Assembly: GCA_943789005.1 (NCBI GenBank)
Contig: CALSSL010000001.1
Span: 700,511 to 764,510, forward strand
Direction: 5' to 3'
DNA: 64,000 nucleotides
Origin: an uncultured SAR86 cluster bacterium
Lineage (GTDB): Bacteria; Pseudomonadota; Gammaproteobacteria; Magnimaribacterales; D2472
Each line of letters begins with the position of its first letter. Position 1 is the first letter of the stretch. Below the pieces are notes generated by a model. It saw nothing but the letters and a program-made list of their open reading frames with translations, did not search any database and was not told where the DNA came from. The position numbers and the translations under genes are program-made. Positions 24,639 through 36,000 of this stretch are shown here, one piece after another.

Positions 24639-25123
24639 TTCTTTGTTTTTTTCTTAGATTCTTTTTTGGGTTTTTCTTTGCTTAAAGAATTAATTTCAGT
24701 TGAGAAATCTTTTATATCTTGAAAATCTCTATAGACTGATGCAAATCTTACATAAGCAACAGTATCAACCTCTTTTAGAGCATTCATCATTATTTCTCCT
24801 ATCTTCAGAGAAGGGATCTCACGAAGACCGCTGGTGCGAATTTCATTTAAAATTTTCCCAAAAACAGTATCTATTTCTTCAGATGACAAAGGTCTTTTTT
24901 CAAGGGCTCTGAGCATACCTCGCTTAAGTTTTGAGCCATTAAAGGGCTGACGCTCTCCATCATTTTTGACAACCCTAGGTAAGGCTAAATCCGCTGTTTC
25001 AAAGGTGGTGAATCTAGAGTGACATACTTCACACTCTCTTCTTCTTCTTGTTTGGGAGCCGTCTGCAACTAATCTAGAGTCTATAACTTTAGTATCTTCA
25101 GCTTGGCAAAACGGACAATGCAT
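24635..25123 (-). CDS. nrdR: transcriptional repressor NrdR
   Basis: 162 aa; [34 protein letters not shown] zinc ribbon and ATP cone. Confidence 0.95.
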   Translation of the reverse strand: MHCPFCQAEDTKVIDSRLVADGSQTRRRRECEVCHSRFTTFETADLALPRVVKNDGERQPFNGSKLKRGMLRALEKRPLSSEEIDTVFGKILNEIRTSGLREIPSLKIGEIMMNALKEVDTVAYVRFASVYRDFQDIKDFSTEINSLSKEKPKKESKKKTKK

Positions 25124-26425
25124 TTATAAATTATAGACCGGATATTGTTTGGTCAGATTAATTACTTTATTTTTTATTTCTAACTTTGCATCTTCATCAT
25201 TAATGTTTTCAATTACATCGCATATCCAATTACTTATAAGTGTAATTTCTTTTGTTTTAAAACCTCTTGTAGTTACAGCGGGAGTACCCAGTCTAACACC
25301 TGATGTTACAAAGGGTGATCTTGGATCACCTGGCACCGCATTTTTATTAACTGTAATGTTTATATCGCCCAAAGCTTTTTCTAAATCTTTGCCTGTTATA
25401 TCTTTATTTCTAAGATCTACAAGAACAATATGATTATGTGTATTGCCAGTAACAACATCCACACCTCGAGACATAATTACATCACACATAGTTTTTGCAT
25501 TATCAACAACTTGTTGCATATATTCTTGAAAACTAGGCTCCATTGCCTCTTTAAAGCAAATAGCTTTTGCTGCAATTACATGCATCAGAGGTCCGCCTTG
25601 AGATCCAGGAAATACAGCAGAATTAAGTTTCTTTTGCAGCGCTTCATTTTCTTTTGCCAATATTATTCCTGACCTTGGTCCTCTTAAAGTTTTATGAGTT
25701 GTAGAAGTGACTACATCTGCAAAGGGAATAGGTGAGGGATAGTGTCCTGTAGCAACAAGACCTGAGATATGAGCCATATCAACTAGAAAATATGCTCCTA
25801 CCTCATCTGCAATTTCTCTAAATTTTTTCCAATCTATAATTCCTGAATAAGCAGAAAAACCTGCAATAATTAATTTAGGCTTATGTTTTTTAGCTAAATT
25901 TCTGACTTCTTCATAGTCTATTTCATGAGTATCTGCATGCAAGCCGTATTGAATACTTTTATAGTTCTTTCCAGAAAAATTTACTTTTGCTCCGTGAGTT
26001 AAATGACCCCCATGATCTAAACTCATACCAAGAATAGTATCATTAGGCTCAAGCAAAGCTAAAAATGCAGCAGCGTTTGCTGAAGATCCTGAGTGCGGCT
26101 GAACATTTGCATAAGCAGCTTTAAATAACTCTTTTGCTCTCTCAATAGCAAGTTGTTCTGCAATATCCACAAATTCACAACCACCATAATATCTTTTAGA
26201 TGGATATCCTTCTGCATATTTATTTGTTAACAAAGATCCTTGAGCTTCTAATATTCTATGGCTGGCATAATTTTCCGATGCAATTAGCTCTATATGGTCT
26301 TCTTGTCTATTAGCTTCTTTTTCAAAGGAATCCCATAAGTCTTCATCATAATCTTTTATGGATTGAGGGTTGCTAAATACAGAATCACTTTGTGAAAGAT
26401 TTTTATCTTTTTGATTAAATACCAT
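25124..26425 (-). CDS. glyA: serine hydroxymethyltransferase
   Basis: 433 aa; [40 protein letters not shown]. Confidence 0.96.
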   Translation of the reverse strand: MVFNQKDKNLSQSDSVFSNPQSIKDYDEDLWDSFEKEANRQEDHIELIASENYASHRILEAQGSLLTNKYAEGYPSKRYYGGCEFVDIAEQLAIERAKELFKAAYANVQPHSGSSANAAAFLALLEPNDTILGMSLDHGGHLTHGAKVNFSGKNYKSIQYGLHADTHEIDYEEVRNLAKKHKPKLIIAGFSAYSGIIDWKKFREIADEVGAYFLVDMAHISGLVATGHYPSPIPFADVVTSTTHKTLRGPRSGIILAKENEALQKKLNSAVFPGSQGGPLMHVIAAKAICFKEAMEPSFQEYMQQVVDNAKTMCDVIMSRGVDVVTGNTHNHIVLVDLRNKDITGKDLEKALGDINITVNKNAVPGDPRSPFVTSGVRLGTPAVTTRGFKTKEITLISNWICDVIENINDEDAKLEIKNKVINLTKQYPVYNL

Positions 26426-26484
26426 TTGAAAATATCCTAAGTATTGAGTTGCATTAAACTGTGAAGTTGATTATTTTAAATCAT

Positions 26485-27138
26485 CTAAGGCTTCTTGTGT
26501 GCAAAAGGCTTTATTCTTTTTGGGTAACATGAAGAACAAATACTACATTCAAGTCCGTAACAAGCTTTTGCCTGACAAAATTCACGACCCCAAAAAATAA
26601 TTTGCAAATGAAGCTTGTTCCAGGTTGATTTATTAAATAATTTTTTCAAATCAGCCTCAGTTTTTTTCACATTTTTACCATTTGTTAAGCCCCATCTTTG
26701 AGCAAGTCTATGTATATGAGTATCAACTGCAAATGCAGGTACTCCAAAACCTTGACTCATAACAACTGAAGCGGTTTTGTGTCCAACACCAGGTAGTTTT
26801 TCAAGATCCTCAAAGTTATTAGGGACAATGCTGTTATATTCTTTTACTAAAATTAATGAAAGAGATTTAATAGCTTTAGATTTCTTTGGTCCCAATCCGC
26901 ATGGTTTTATTATGTTGTATATTTTTTCTTGAGATAGTTTGCTCATTTTTTCTGGGGTTGAAGCTAATTTGAATAACTTTGGAGTAACTTGGTTTACTCT
27001 TTCATCAGTGCATTGAGCAGATAGCAGAACGGCAATAAGTAATGTAAAGATATCTTTATGATCCAAAGGTATTGGAGTTTCTGGATAGGTTTTATCTAGT
27101 ATCTTCCTAACTATTTCAGCTCTTTCAGATTTCTTCAT
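26485..27138 (-). CDS. nth: endonuclease III
   Basis: 217 aa; LLSAQCTDERVN, LPGVGHKTASVV, VDTHIHRLAQRWGL, C-terminal 4Fe-4S Cys cluster. Confidence 0.94.
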   Translation of the reverse strand: MKKSERAEIVRKILDKTYPETPIPLDHKDIFTLLIAVLLSAQCTDERVNQVTPKLFKLASTPEKMSKLSQEKIYNIIKPCGLGPKKSKAIKSLSLILVKEYNSIVPNNFEDLEKLPGVGHKTASVVMSQGFGVPAFAVDTHIHRLAQRWGLTNGKNVKKTEADLKKLFNKSTWNKLHLQIIFWGREFCQAKACYGLECSICSSCYPKRIKPFAHKKP

Positions 27139-27170
27139 AATGACAAATGTAGCATAATAATCTTTAAGAA

Positions 27171-27458
27171 ATGAATACTGAAAAAATACAAAAATATTTA
27201 CTTAAACTAAAAGATAGTTTTTTAGAAGAGTCCGAAGAAAACAAAAAGATGTTAGATGTATATATAAAATATATTGAAGGGCAGGCTACCGAAGGCGAAA
27301 TTGAATATGCAAACAATCAATTAAATGAAATTTTTAAAAGCTTAGGCCTTGGCGTATTAACCATACTTCCATTTAGTCCAATAACAATACCTTATGTGAT
27401 GAAGAAAGCACAAGAGTTGGGCATAGACATAATACCAAATTGGTATAAGAAGCTTTAA
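27171..27458 (+). CDS. small conserved-type hypothetical protein (LETM1-like C-terminal motif)
   Basis: 95 aa; acidic helical N-terminus then LGVLTILPFSPITIPYVMKKAQELGIDIIPNWYKKL. Confidence 0.6.
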   Translation: MNTEKIQKYLLKLKDSFLEESEENKKMLDVYIKYIEGQATEGEIEYANNQLNEIFKSLGLGVLTILPFSPITIPYVMKKAQELGIDIIPNWYKKL

Positions 27459-27516
27459 GTCAGCATTAGTATAGATTAGAATGACAGTGTAAATTTTTTA
27501 CCCAATTGGAGAAATT

Positions 27517-28704
27517 ATGAAAAACGTAGTTATTGTTGATAGCGTAAGAACTGGTTTGGCAAAATCACACAGAGGTGGATTTAATATGACAAGACCTGAT
27601 GAAATGCTCTCTCATATTATCAACGCGATGTTAGATAGAAACCCAAACCTTCCTCCGGAAGCAGTTGAGGATATTATAATGGGTTGCGGAAATCCTGAAG
27701 GAGCTCAAGGCCATAATATAGCAAGAAATGCTGCAGTGCTCTCTAACTTGCCAATAACAGTAGGCGGTACAACTATTAACAGATATTGCTCATCAGGCTT
27801 ACAGTCAGTATCTATGGCTGCAGGACAAATTATGGCAGGTTGTTATGACACTGTTATAGCTGGTGGAGCGGAAACAATATCAATGATGAATATGAATATG
27901 GATAATTTTGTTAATGAAAGATTAGCAGAGCAATCTCCTGGAATATATTTTCCTATGGGTATGACTGCAGAAGTAGTTGCAAAAAGATATAACGTTTCAA
28001 GAGAGACACAAGATGAATTAGCTTTTGAAAGCCAAAAGAGAACTGCTGCAGCGCAAGAAGCAGGATTATTTGTCGATGAGATAGTTCCAATGAATACAAA
28101 GATGTTACTAACAAATAAAGAAACTGGAGAATCTAAAGAGGTTGAGGTAACTGTAGATAAAGATGAATGCAATAGACCAGGAACAACATTAGAAGGTTTG
28201 GCTGGATTAAAACCTGTTTTTGATCCAGAAAATGGCTCTGTTACAGCTGGTAATTCTTCGCAACTATCAGACGGAGCTTCAATAAATTTAGTTATGTCAG
28301 AAGAAAAAGCACTTGAGCTTGGATTAAAGCCAGTAGCATATTTTAGAGGTTTTACAACTATGGGTTGTGAGCCAGATGAAATGGGAATAGGACCGGTTTA
28401 TTCAGTACCTAAGTTACTAAAAAATTATAATATGTCTGTTGAGGACATTGATTTATGGGAACTAAATGAGGCATTTGCAGTTCAGGTTGCTCATTGCAGG
28501 GATACTTTAGGTATACCAATGGATAAATTAAATGTTAATGGTGGTTCCATTTCTATCGGCCATCCTTTTGGCATGACAGGATCAAGATGCGTAGGACATT
28601 TAACAAGAGAGTTAGTTCGAAGTGACAAACAATTTGGTGTTGTAACTATGTGTGTTGGCGGCGGCATGGGTGCATCAGGGCTATTTGAAAGATACCCTAA
28701 CTAA
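27517..28704 (+). CDS. acetyl-CoA C-acyltransferase (thiolase)
   Basis: 395 aa; NRYCSSGLQSVSMAA active-site Cys, GGSISIGHPFGMTGSR, CVGGGMGASGLFE. Confidence 0.93.
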   Translation: MKNVVIVDSVRTGLAKSHRGGFNMTRPDEMLSHIINAMLDRNPNLPPEAVEDIIMGCGNPEGAQGHNIARNAAVLSNLPITVGGTTINRYCSSGLQSVSMAAGQIMAGCYDTVIAGGAETISMMNMNMDNFVNERLAEQSPGIYFPMGMTAEVVAKRYNVSRETQDELAFESQKRTAAAQEAGLFVDEIVPMNTKMLLTNKETGESKEVEVTVDKDECNRPGTTLEGLAGLKPVFDPENGSVTAGNSSQLSDGASINLVMSEEKALELGLKPVAYFRGFTTMGCEPDEMGIGPVYSVPKLLKNYNMSVEDIDLWELNEAFAVQVAHCRDTLGIPMDKLNVNGGSISIGHPFGMTGSRCVGHLTRELVRSDKQFGVVTMCVGGGMGASGLFERYPN

Positions 28705-28712
28705 AATTTTAA

Positions 28713-29591
28713 TTGAACTCAGAATTTGAGCTAATTAATTTATTTAATCAAATTGGTTCTAAATATTACAAAGAAAATGGTGTAATCATTCCTCCAGGGG
28801 ATGATTGCGCTGTTTTTGAATCCAAGAAAAAGATTGTTACCTCTGTTGATGCTTCTGTTGAAGGAATACATTTTTTAAAGAATACAAATCCACAAGACAT
28901 TGCATACAGATCAATAGCCGTAGCAATTAGCGATATTGCAGCAATGGGGTGTAAGCCTATAGCTTTTAGCTTGTCAGTTACGTCTCCGTTCCAAGATAGA
29001 GCTTGGTTTGAAGATTTTGCGTTTGGCACTAATGAAATAGCAAACCAATTCAAAATTCCTTTAATCGGAGGAGATTTAACTAAAGGACCATTAAATATTA
29101 GCGTAATAGTCTATGGGTCTCCTTTTAAGAAAAATATCTTAAGACGAGATGGGGCCAAACCTGGAGACTTTATATGCATAAGCTCAGAAGTTGGCAAAGG
29201 CGCAAGAGGATTAAAAGATTTAAAGAACAATATATCTGACTCACCTTTTATTAAAGACTATCTAAGGCCAATGCCGAAGATTGAGTTAGGTAAAAAAATA
29301 TCTGATTTAGCTAACGCATGTATTGATACATCTGATGGATTGCTAGTTGATATGCAAAAAATGCTAAAAGCTTCAAATTGTGGTGGCAAAATTTACTTAG
29401 ATAACATACCTGTTATATCTAATATTAACGATCTAAATCTTGGAGATGACTATGACTTATGTTTTACAATTCCAAAAGATAAATTTACTGATGGTTTCAT
29501 TAAGATAGGCGAAGTTACAAAATCAAAGGAAATTAAACTTATTTCTAATAAAGGTTATGATGTAAAGATTACAGGATATGAGCATTTTTAA
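28713..29591 (+). CDS. thiL: thiamine-phosphate kinase
   Basis: 292 aa; PPGDDCAVFE, DASVEGIHFL, AVAISDIAAMGCKP, CIDTSDGLLVD. Confidence 0.92.
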   Translation: MNSEFELINLFNQIGSKYYKENGVIIPPGDDCAVFESKKKIVTSVDASVEGIHFLKNTNPQDIAYRSIAVAISDIAAMGCKPIAFSLSVTSPFQDRAWFEDFAFGTNEIANQFKIPLIGGDLTKGPLNISVIVYGSPFKKNILRRDGAKPGDFICISSEVGKGARGLKDLKNNISDSPFIKDYLRPMPKIELGKKISDLANACIDTSDGLLVDMQKMLKASNCGGKIYLDNIPVISNINDLNLGDDYDLCFTIPKDKFTDGFIKIGEVTKSKEIKLISNKGYDVKITGYEHF

Positions 29592-29593
29592 TA

Positions 29594-30079
29594 ATGAATA
29601 ATTTTCCAAATTTAAAAAATCCAATACACTTCATAGCAACCTTAGGTGGAATTGGCAAAATTCCTTTTGCTCCAGGAACATGGGGTTCCTTATTCTCTTT
29701 TTTATTATTTATACTTCTTTCCCATTACATCGATATGCACTTTGTTGTTTTCTTAATCATTTTATTTTCTATTTGGATATGTGAAAAAGCATCAGCAGAC
29801 CTAATTGAAAAAGACCATAGCTCAATAGTTATTGATGAGTTGGCTGGCATGTGGGTAGCATTATTACCAGCGCTTTACATGACCACTCAATCTTCTAGAA
29901 CCTCCTATGCAATTTTAGCATTTATATTTTTTAGAATATTTGATATCTTGAAACCATTTCCAATATCATATTTTGATAAAAATTATAAAAATGGATTAGG
30001 GATTGTATTAGATGACCTAATAGCAGGGTTTCTAGCAATTATTCCTGCAATGTTTTTAATTTATCTAGGATTTTTGTAG
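29594..30079 (+). CDS. pgpA: phosphatidylglycerophosphatase A
   Basis: 161 aa; FAPGTWGSLF, IVIDELAGMWVAL, ILKPFPI, GIVLDDLIAG. Confidence 0.92.
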   Translation: MNNFPNLKNPIHFIATLGGIGKIPFAPGTWGSLFSFLLFILLSHYIDMHFVVFLIILFSIWICEKASADLIEKDHSSIVIDELAGMWVALLPALYMTTQSSRTSYAILAFIFFRIFDILKPFPISYFDKNYKNGLGIVLDDLIAGFLAIIPAMFLIYLGFL

Positions 30080-31910
30080 CACTTAGTCCAGCTTGATCAA
30101 GCATTTCTTCCCTAGATGCATGATCAATAAATTTATCAGGGATTCCAAATAAGAGTGATTTAATTATTATATTATTTCTTCCACAATATTCTTGGACTGC
30201 ACTTCCTGCTCCCCCTGATATTGAACCATCTTCAAGAGAAACAAACATATCAGCATTATTAAGATATTTATGAAGCATGTCTTCATCTAATGGCTTCACA
30301 AATCTCATGTCAATCAAAGTCATATCCATTTCTTTTGAGACTATTTCTGCTTCATTTAGAAGAGCGCCAAAATTTAGAAAAATGATATTTGACTTACCTT
30401 CTCTAATTAGTTTAGCTTTTCCAATTTCTAAGGGCTCTAAGGCAAATTCAACTGTAGAATTTGGTCCTGTACCTCTTGGATATCTCACTGCAGCTGGTCC
30501 CTTATATTTATATGCAGTTGTTAACAACAATCTAGTTTCATTTTCATTAGAAGGCGTCATTAAAATTATATTTGGGATGCATCTTAAATAGGCAATATCA
30601 TAATTTCCAGAATGAGTAGGACCGTCTTCACCAACTAGACCAGCTCTATCTAAAGCAAAAGTTACATCAAGGTTTTGAACAGCAACATCATGAATAAGTT
30701 GATCATAAGCTCTTTGCAAGAATGTAGAATAAATTGCAACAACAGGTTTTTTATTTTCTTTAGCTAACCCAGCAGCAAAAGTTACAGAATGCTGCTCTGC
30801 TATGGCTACATCAAAGTATCTCTCAGGAAATTTTTTACTAAACTCTACAAGTCCTGAACCTTCTCTCATAGCAGGCGTTATAGCAACTAAGTTTTTATCA
30901 GCCTCTGCCATATCAACAATCCAGTCGCTAAAAATATCTTGATACTTTGGTTTTGGAGTAGAGTCAGATTTAATGCTATTTATTTTTCCAATTGCATGAA
31001 ATCCAATCCTATCGGCTTCAGCGGCATCCAGCCCAGCACCTTTTTTAGTAATAACATGTAAGAATTGAGGTCCATCAAAATCTTTTAAATTACCAATTAC
31101 TTCAAGTAATTCTTTTATATTATGACCATCTATTGGACCAATATAATTAAATCCCAACTCTTCAAAAATAGAACCAGGAGCAACCATAGCCTTCATTTGA
31201 GTTTCTACCTTTCTTGCTAAATGATATGCTTGGGGTAGAGGTTTTAAAGCACTTGCTCCACTTTTTTTAATTCCTTTATATATTTTTGAAGCCCATATTC
31301 TAGAAAAATAGTTTGAAAGACCTCCGATATTTTCTGATATAGACATGTCATTATCATTAAGAATAACAAGCACATTGGGCTTAAGATGTCCTCCATGGCT
31401 TAAGGCTTCAAAAGCCATACCGGCTGTCATCGCACCATCACCAATTACAGCAATATGTTTTTTTTCAGGCAAGCTATCTTTTGATGCCATTGCCATTCCC
31501 AATATAGCGCTTATAGAAGTACTAGAATGACCAACCCCAAACGCATCATATTCACTTTCATGTATAGCTGGAAAAGGTGCAAGTCCATTTTTATGCCTAA
31601 TTGATTGAATTTGGTCTTTCCTGCCAGTAAGTATTTTATGAGGGTAAGCTTGATGACCAACATCCCAGACCAAATTATCATAAGGAGTATTAAATAAATA
31701 ATGAAGAGCTATTGTAAGTTCAACTACTCCTAAACCTCCTCCAAGATGACCGCCACTTTGACCAACTGAATATAACAAAAACTCTCTTAACTCATTTGAA
31801 AGATTTTCTAATTCTAAAACTGAAAAAGATCTAATGTCAGCAGGGTAATTAACTGTATCTAGAATAGGCGTTAATGGTTTTTCTGTAGGAATTTTCTTAA
31901 AAATTTTCAT
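30039..31910 (-). CDS. dxs: 1-deoxy-D-xylulose-5-phosphate synthase
   Basis: 623 aa; GHQAYPHKILTGR, AVIGDGAMTAGMAFEAL, GAGLDAAEAD, DRAGLVGEDGPTHSG. Confidence 0.96.
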   Translation of the reverse strand: MKIFKKIPTEKPLTPILDTVNYPADIRSFSVLELENLSNELREFLLYSVGQSGGHLGGGLGVVELTIALHYLFNTPYDNLVWDVGHQAYPHKILTGRKDQIQSIRHKNGLAPFPAIHESEYDAFGVGHSSTSISAILGMAMASKDSLPEKKHIAVIGDGAMTAGMAFEALSHGGHLKPNVLVILNDNDMSISENIGGLSNYFSRIWASKIYKGIKKSGASALKPLPQAYHLARKVETQMKAMVAPGSIFEELGFNYIGPIDGHNIKELLEVIGNLKDFDGPQFLHVITKKGAGLDAAEADRIGFHAIGKINSIKSDSTPKPKYQDIFSDWIVDMAEADKNLVAITPAMREGSGLVEFSKKFPERYFDVAIAEQHSVTFAAGLAKENKKPVVAIYSTFLQRAYDQLIHDVAVQNLDVTFALDRAGLVGEDGPTHSGNYDIAYLRCIPNIILMTPSNENETRLLLTTAYKYKGPAAVRYPRGTGPNSTVEFALEPLEIGKAKLIREGKSNIIFLNFGALLNEAEIVSKEMDMTLIDMRFVKPLDEDMLHKYLNNADMFVSLEDGSISGGAGSAVQEYCGRNNIIIKSLLFGIPDKFIDHASREEMLDQAGLSATKILDKLKTLQE

Positions 31911-32776
31911 TAGTTTTGCCTACTAATTAAGTATTTAGTTATGTTTTTTAGTTTATCTTTGCCTGAAATATCAATATTTTTTAAGACATTTAGAGATAGC
32001 TTTGTTAGCTTTCTAGCTTTTTCTTTGGCGCCATCTAATCCCAAGATATCAATATAAGTAATTTTATTATTTTTAATATCAGAATTTTTATTTTTTCCTA
32101 AAACCCCTTCTGTTTGTGTTACATCTAGAATGTCGTCAGTGATCTGAAAAGCTAAACCTATATGACTACTAAATTCTTTAAATAAATCGCTTTCTATATT
32201 ATTACCAATTTGACCCAGAATCACAGAACATTCAATCAACTTGCCAGTCTTAAGATTATTAATTTTATCAAGCATTTCTAGATTAATATCTTCTTTACTT
32301 TCATTTTGAATATCTAGATATTGACCATAAACCATTCCATTTTTACCACATGCTTTAGATAAAATTTTAATACTTTTAACTTTTTCATCAGAATTCATTT
32401 TTAAATCATTGCTAATTATTTCATACGCCAGAGCCTGAAGGGCATCTCCAGCTAAAACAGCATTAGCTTCTCCATATTTAATATGACTTGATGGTTGATT
32501 TCTTCTAAGATCATCATCATCCATGCACGGTAGATCATCATGTATTAAAGAGTATGTATGCATTAACTCTACAGCTGTAGCTAAAGTGATAACACTTTCT
32601 TCATGAAGATTTTTGTTGGTGCGAGAAGAAGCAAAAACTAAGCCAGCTCGTATCATTTTGCTTTCAGCTAATGCCGAATAAGACATTACTTCTTCAATTA
32701 AGTTAGATTTTCCAATAGATACCCTAATCTTATTTATTACAAGTTCTTTGACTTGTGATAAGAATTCAGGATGCAT
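31910..32776 (-). CDS. ispA: polyprenyl (farnesyl) diphosphate synthase
   Basis: 288 aa; LIHDDLPCMDDDDLRRNQPSSH (first Asp-rich motif), AFQITDDILDV. Confidence 0.94.
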   Translation of the reverse strand: MHPEFLSQVKELVINKIRVSIGKSNLIEEVMSYSALAESKMIRAGLVFASSRTNKNLHEESVITLATAVELMHTYSLIHDDLPCMDDDDLRRNQPSSHIKYGEANAVLAGDALQALAYEIISNDLKMNSDEKVKSIKILSKACGKNGMVYGQYLDIQNESKEDINLEMLDKINNLKTGKLIECSVILGQIGNNIESDLFKEFSSHIGLAFQITDDILDVTQTEGVLGKNKNSDIKNNKITYIDILGLDGAKEKARKLTKLSLNVLKNIDISGKDKLKNITKYLISRQN

Positions 32777-32783
32777 GGAGAGT

Positions 32784-33008
32784 TTAGGAGTTATCTAATT
32801 CTTGAGATGATCCATCATCAAGCAACTCTTTGACTTTAAGTTCAGCTTTTTCGAGTTGTTTTTGACACTCTTTAACAAGATTTATTCCCGCCTCAAACGA
32901 CTTTACTGAATCTTCTAAATTAATATTCTCATCCTCTAGTTTTGCAACAATCGACTCAAGCTCTTTTAAAGAAGACTCAAAATCAATTTTTTTATTTGAA
33001 TTAGACAT
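32784..33008 (-). CDS. xseB: exodeoxyribonuclease VII small subunit
   Basis: 74 aa; FESSLKELESIVAKLEDENINLEDSVKSFEAGINLVKECQKQL; upstream of ispA-dxs. Confidence 0.92.
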   Translation of the reverse strand: MSNSNKKIDFESSLKELESIVAKLEDENINLEDSVKSFEAGINLVKECQKQLEKAELKVKELLDDGSSQELDNS

Positions 33009-33024
33009 AGTTTATTGTAATTTA

Positions 33025-36000
33025 TTAATCAGTTGTTTTTAAAAACTTTTTAAAATCTTTTCTTAATGCATATGGTAATGCCAATATTGCAGGAGTTAAA
33101 ATCAAAGTTATAAAAGTGCTGAAGGCTAAACCAAAAACAATAGATACAGCGAGATTAGACCACCAATCAACAATAGGACTTCCAATAGCTATATCTCTAG
33201 AAATAATGTCGAGACTTACTCCCATAGCCAGAGGCAATAAACCAAAAATAGTTGTTAATGATGTTAGCAATATGGGTCTAAGTCTTTGTTTGCAAGCATT
33301 AATAATATGAGTGGATTGATCTAAGTGAGGCGATTCAAACCTTAATTTATTAAATGTATCAATGAGAACAATATTATTATTAACTACAATGCCAGCCAAT
33401 GTGACTATAGATAAACCTGTCATAGTTGTACTAAATGGTTTTCCGGTTATTAATAAACCCAACAGAACACCAACAAAAGAAATTGTTACTGATGTAAGAA
33501 TTATAAATGACTGATAAAAGCTATTAAATTGGGTTAAAAGCATTAGCAGCATAATAAATACGGCCATAATGCCTGCAGCTATCATAAAATTATTTACATC
33601 TTCTGTTTCTTCTGCCATGCCAGTAAATTTATATGTGACCCCGTTCCCAAGGTCGGCAGACTCCAGCCAAGTATTAATCTCTTTTACTTTATCTGAAACT
33701 TGAGACTCATCTATGGTTGCAGCACCAATTGATTGTGTAAATTTACCATCTTTTCTATTTACAGATTGTCTGTTTTCTTTAGGTATCACTGATATAAAAG
33801 AACTCACAGGAACCAAACCTTTGAGAGTTGTTACATTTAAGTTTTGTATTCCGGTTATTGTTCTATCAGATTCAGGAAATCTAGCTCTAATTTCTACCTC
33901 ATCCCTTGAATCGTCCGGTCTATATTCTCCAACCTTAAATCCATTTGTGAGCATTTGAACTAATGCGCCAACATCAGCAACACTTACACCTAGCTGAGCT
34001 GCTTTTTGTTTATCTACTTCAACACTCCATTCCACGGATGGGTATGACTTAGATGAGGTGATATTTTTGAGACCATTTATATTATTTCTTATATAAGTTT
34101 CAATGATATCTGCAGCAGCATTAACATCATTTTCACTGTCGCCATAAAGATCTAACTCAATTGGATTGTCAAAAGAAGGACCGCCTAGATCAGGAGCAAT
34201 TTCAACAAATATACCTGGTAAATCATTTACTGATTTATTTAAGAGTTCCATTATTTGCAATCCAGATATTTCTCTCTGAGCCGCTGGCGCAACCTCTACA
34301 AAGCCACCACCAATTTTATCTGCCTCTGTATTCCACCATTCGCTACCAGCTCTCAAGTAAACACTATTCAATCCAGGCACTTCCATGAACCTTTCTTCAA
34401 CTTGCTCAACAAGTTTTTTTGTCTCTAATGCAGAATAATTACCTCGAGCTTTAATAGTTACGTTAGCTTCTACTGGATCAACTAAGGCAAAATAAATTGT
34501 TCCTTTTCCAAAATATGAGTAACTCATAATTATTATTAACAATACTGAGACCACTGCTAAACATGTTTCAATAGGATTTTTAACAAATTTTGCAATTCTT
34601 TTTCCATATAGTTCAGTTAATTTTTTAAATATAGATTCTCTACCTTCTTCCTTGTTGAGAGCAGAATCTTGTTGACCAAGATAGGATCCTAATACCGGAA
34701 TCATAATTAACGAATATATTAGAGATCCTAATAAGACAGTAAAAACTGTTATAGGAAGATATCGCATGAATTGACCTGTAAACCCTGGCCATAACATTAC
34801 AGGAATAAAGGCAGCCATAGTTGTTCCAGTAGATGCTAAAATAGGATAAAACATTCTCTTCGATGCCATTTTATAACCTTCTGATCTTGAAAGGCCTTCT
34901 CCAATTTTTTTATCAGCATATTCAGTAATTACTATTGCGCCATCAATTAACATACCCATTCCAAGAAGTAATCCCATCATTACAAGAAAATTTATCTCCA
35001 TTCCAAGAGAAAAGAAAATTAGATAAGTAAATAAGAAACAAAAGGGGATTGATAGCCCTACAAGCATTGAAACCCTAAAGCCCATACTTGCTATCACGAG
35101 AACCATAATGAGAACCACTGCAGCTATAATATTTCCATTTAGTTCTTTTACCATATCAATGGAATAAAGAGTGTCGTCTTGAGAGACTAATATTTCTAAA
35201 TTTTCTGGAAGGTTTTTTTCATATTCACTTAGAATATCTTTAATGGCATATGAGGCGTCTATTGAATTTGCTCCAACTCTAAGTTGAACTTCTAGAGTTA
35301 CAGCATCTTGTCCATTAATTCTTGCATATGATGTAAAGTCTTTAAATGTTCTTTTGATATCTGCAATATCACCTAAAGTAACAATTGCATCTTGTGTAAC
35401 TTTTATCGGTATGGAGTATACATCTTGAGCTGATTCAATGATGCTTGGCACCTCAATATTAAAGCTACCCTTCCCAGTATCTTGAGTACCGCCAGGTATA
35501 ATAAGATTATTATTAGCAACAGAATAATATATATCACTAAGAGTGACTTCATATGACTCCATCCTTGATTTATTAATAACTCCTTCAAGAACCTCTTCGG
35601 GTGCCCCAGAAAGATTAGCTTGCAAAATCTCCTCTAGGCTCTCAACCCTATCTTTCAATTCTTTTGCATAAAATACTTTTTGCCTAATAGACCCACTACC
35701 AACAATACTAATATTCATTACCGGAAAACTTGCTTCAGAATATTCAGATATTTGAGGATCTTCAGCCTCTCTTGGTAATTCATATTTTGTTTCTTCAACA
35801 GCTTGCTTGATATCTACAAGAGCTTGATCCATATCGTAACCAACTTCAAATCGAAGAAATATTCTTGCAAAACTTAGTGTACTCCTGGAGCTTATGCTTT
35901 TAATCCCAGGAACTGTCATTAGTCTATTTTCAAGAGGTTTAGCTATTAGTCTTGATGTGTCGCTTGGAGATGCTCCATCCAAATAAACAGAGACACTTAT

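Noticed and set aside
27843-28172. 109-aa antisense ORF in the thiolase gene
   Set aside because: Mirror ORF; thiolase frame is clearly coding
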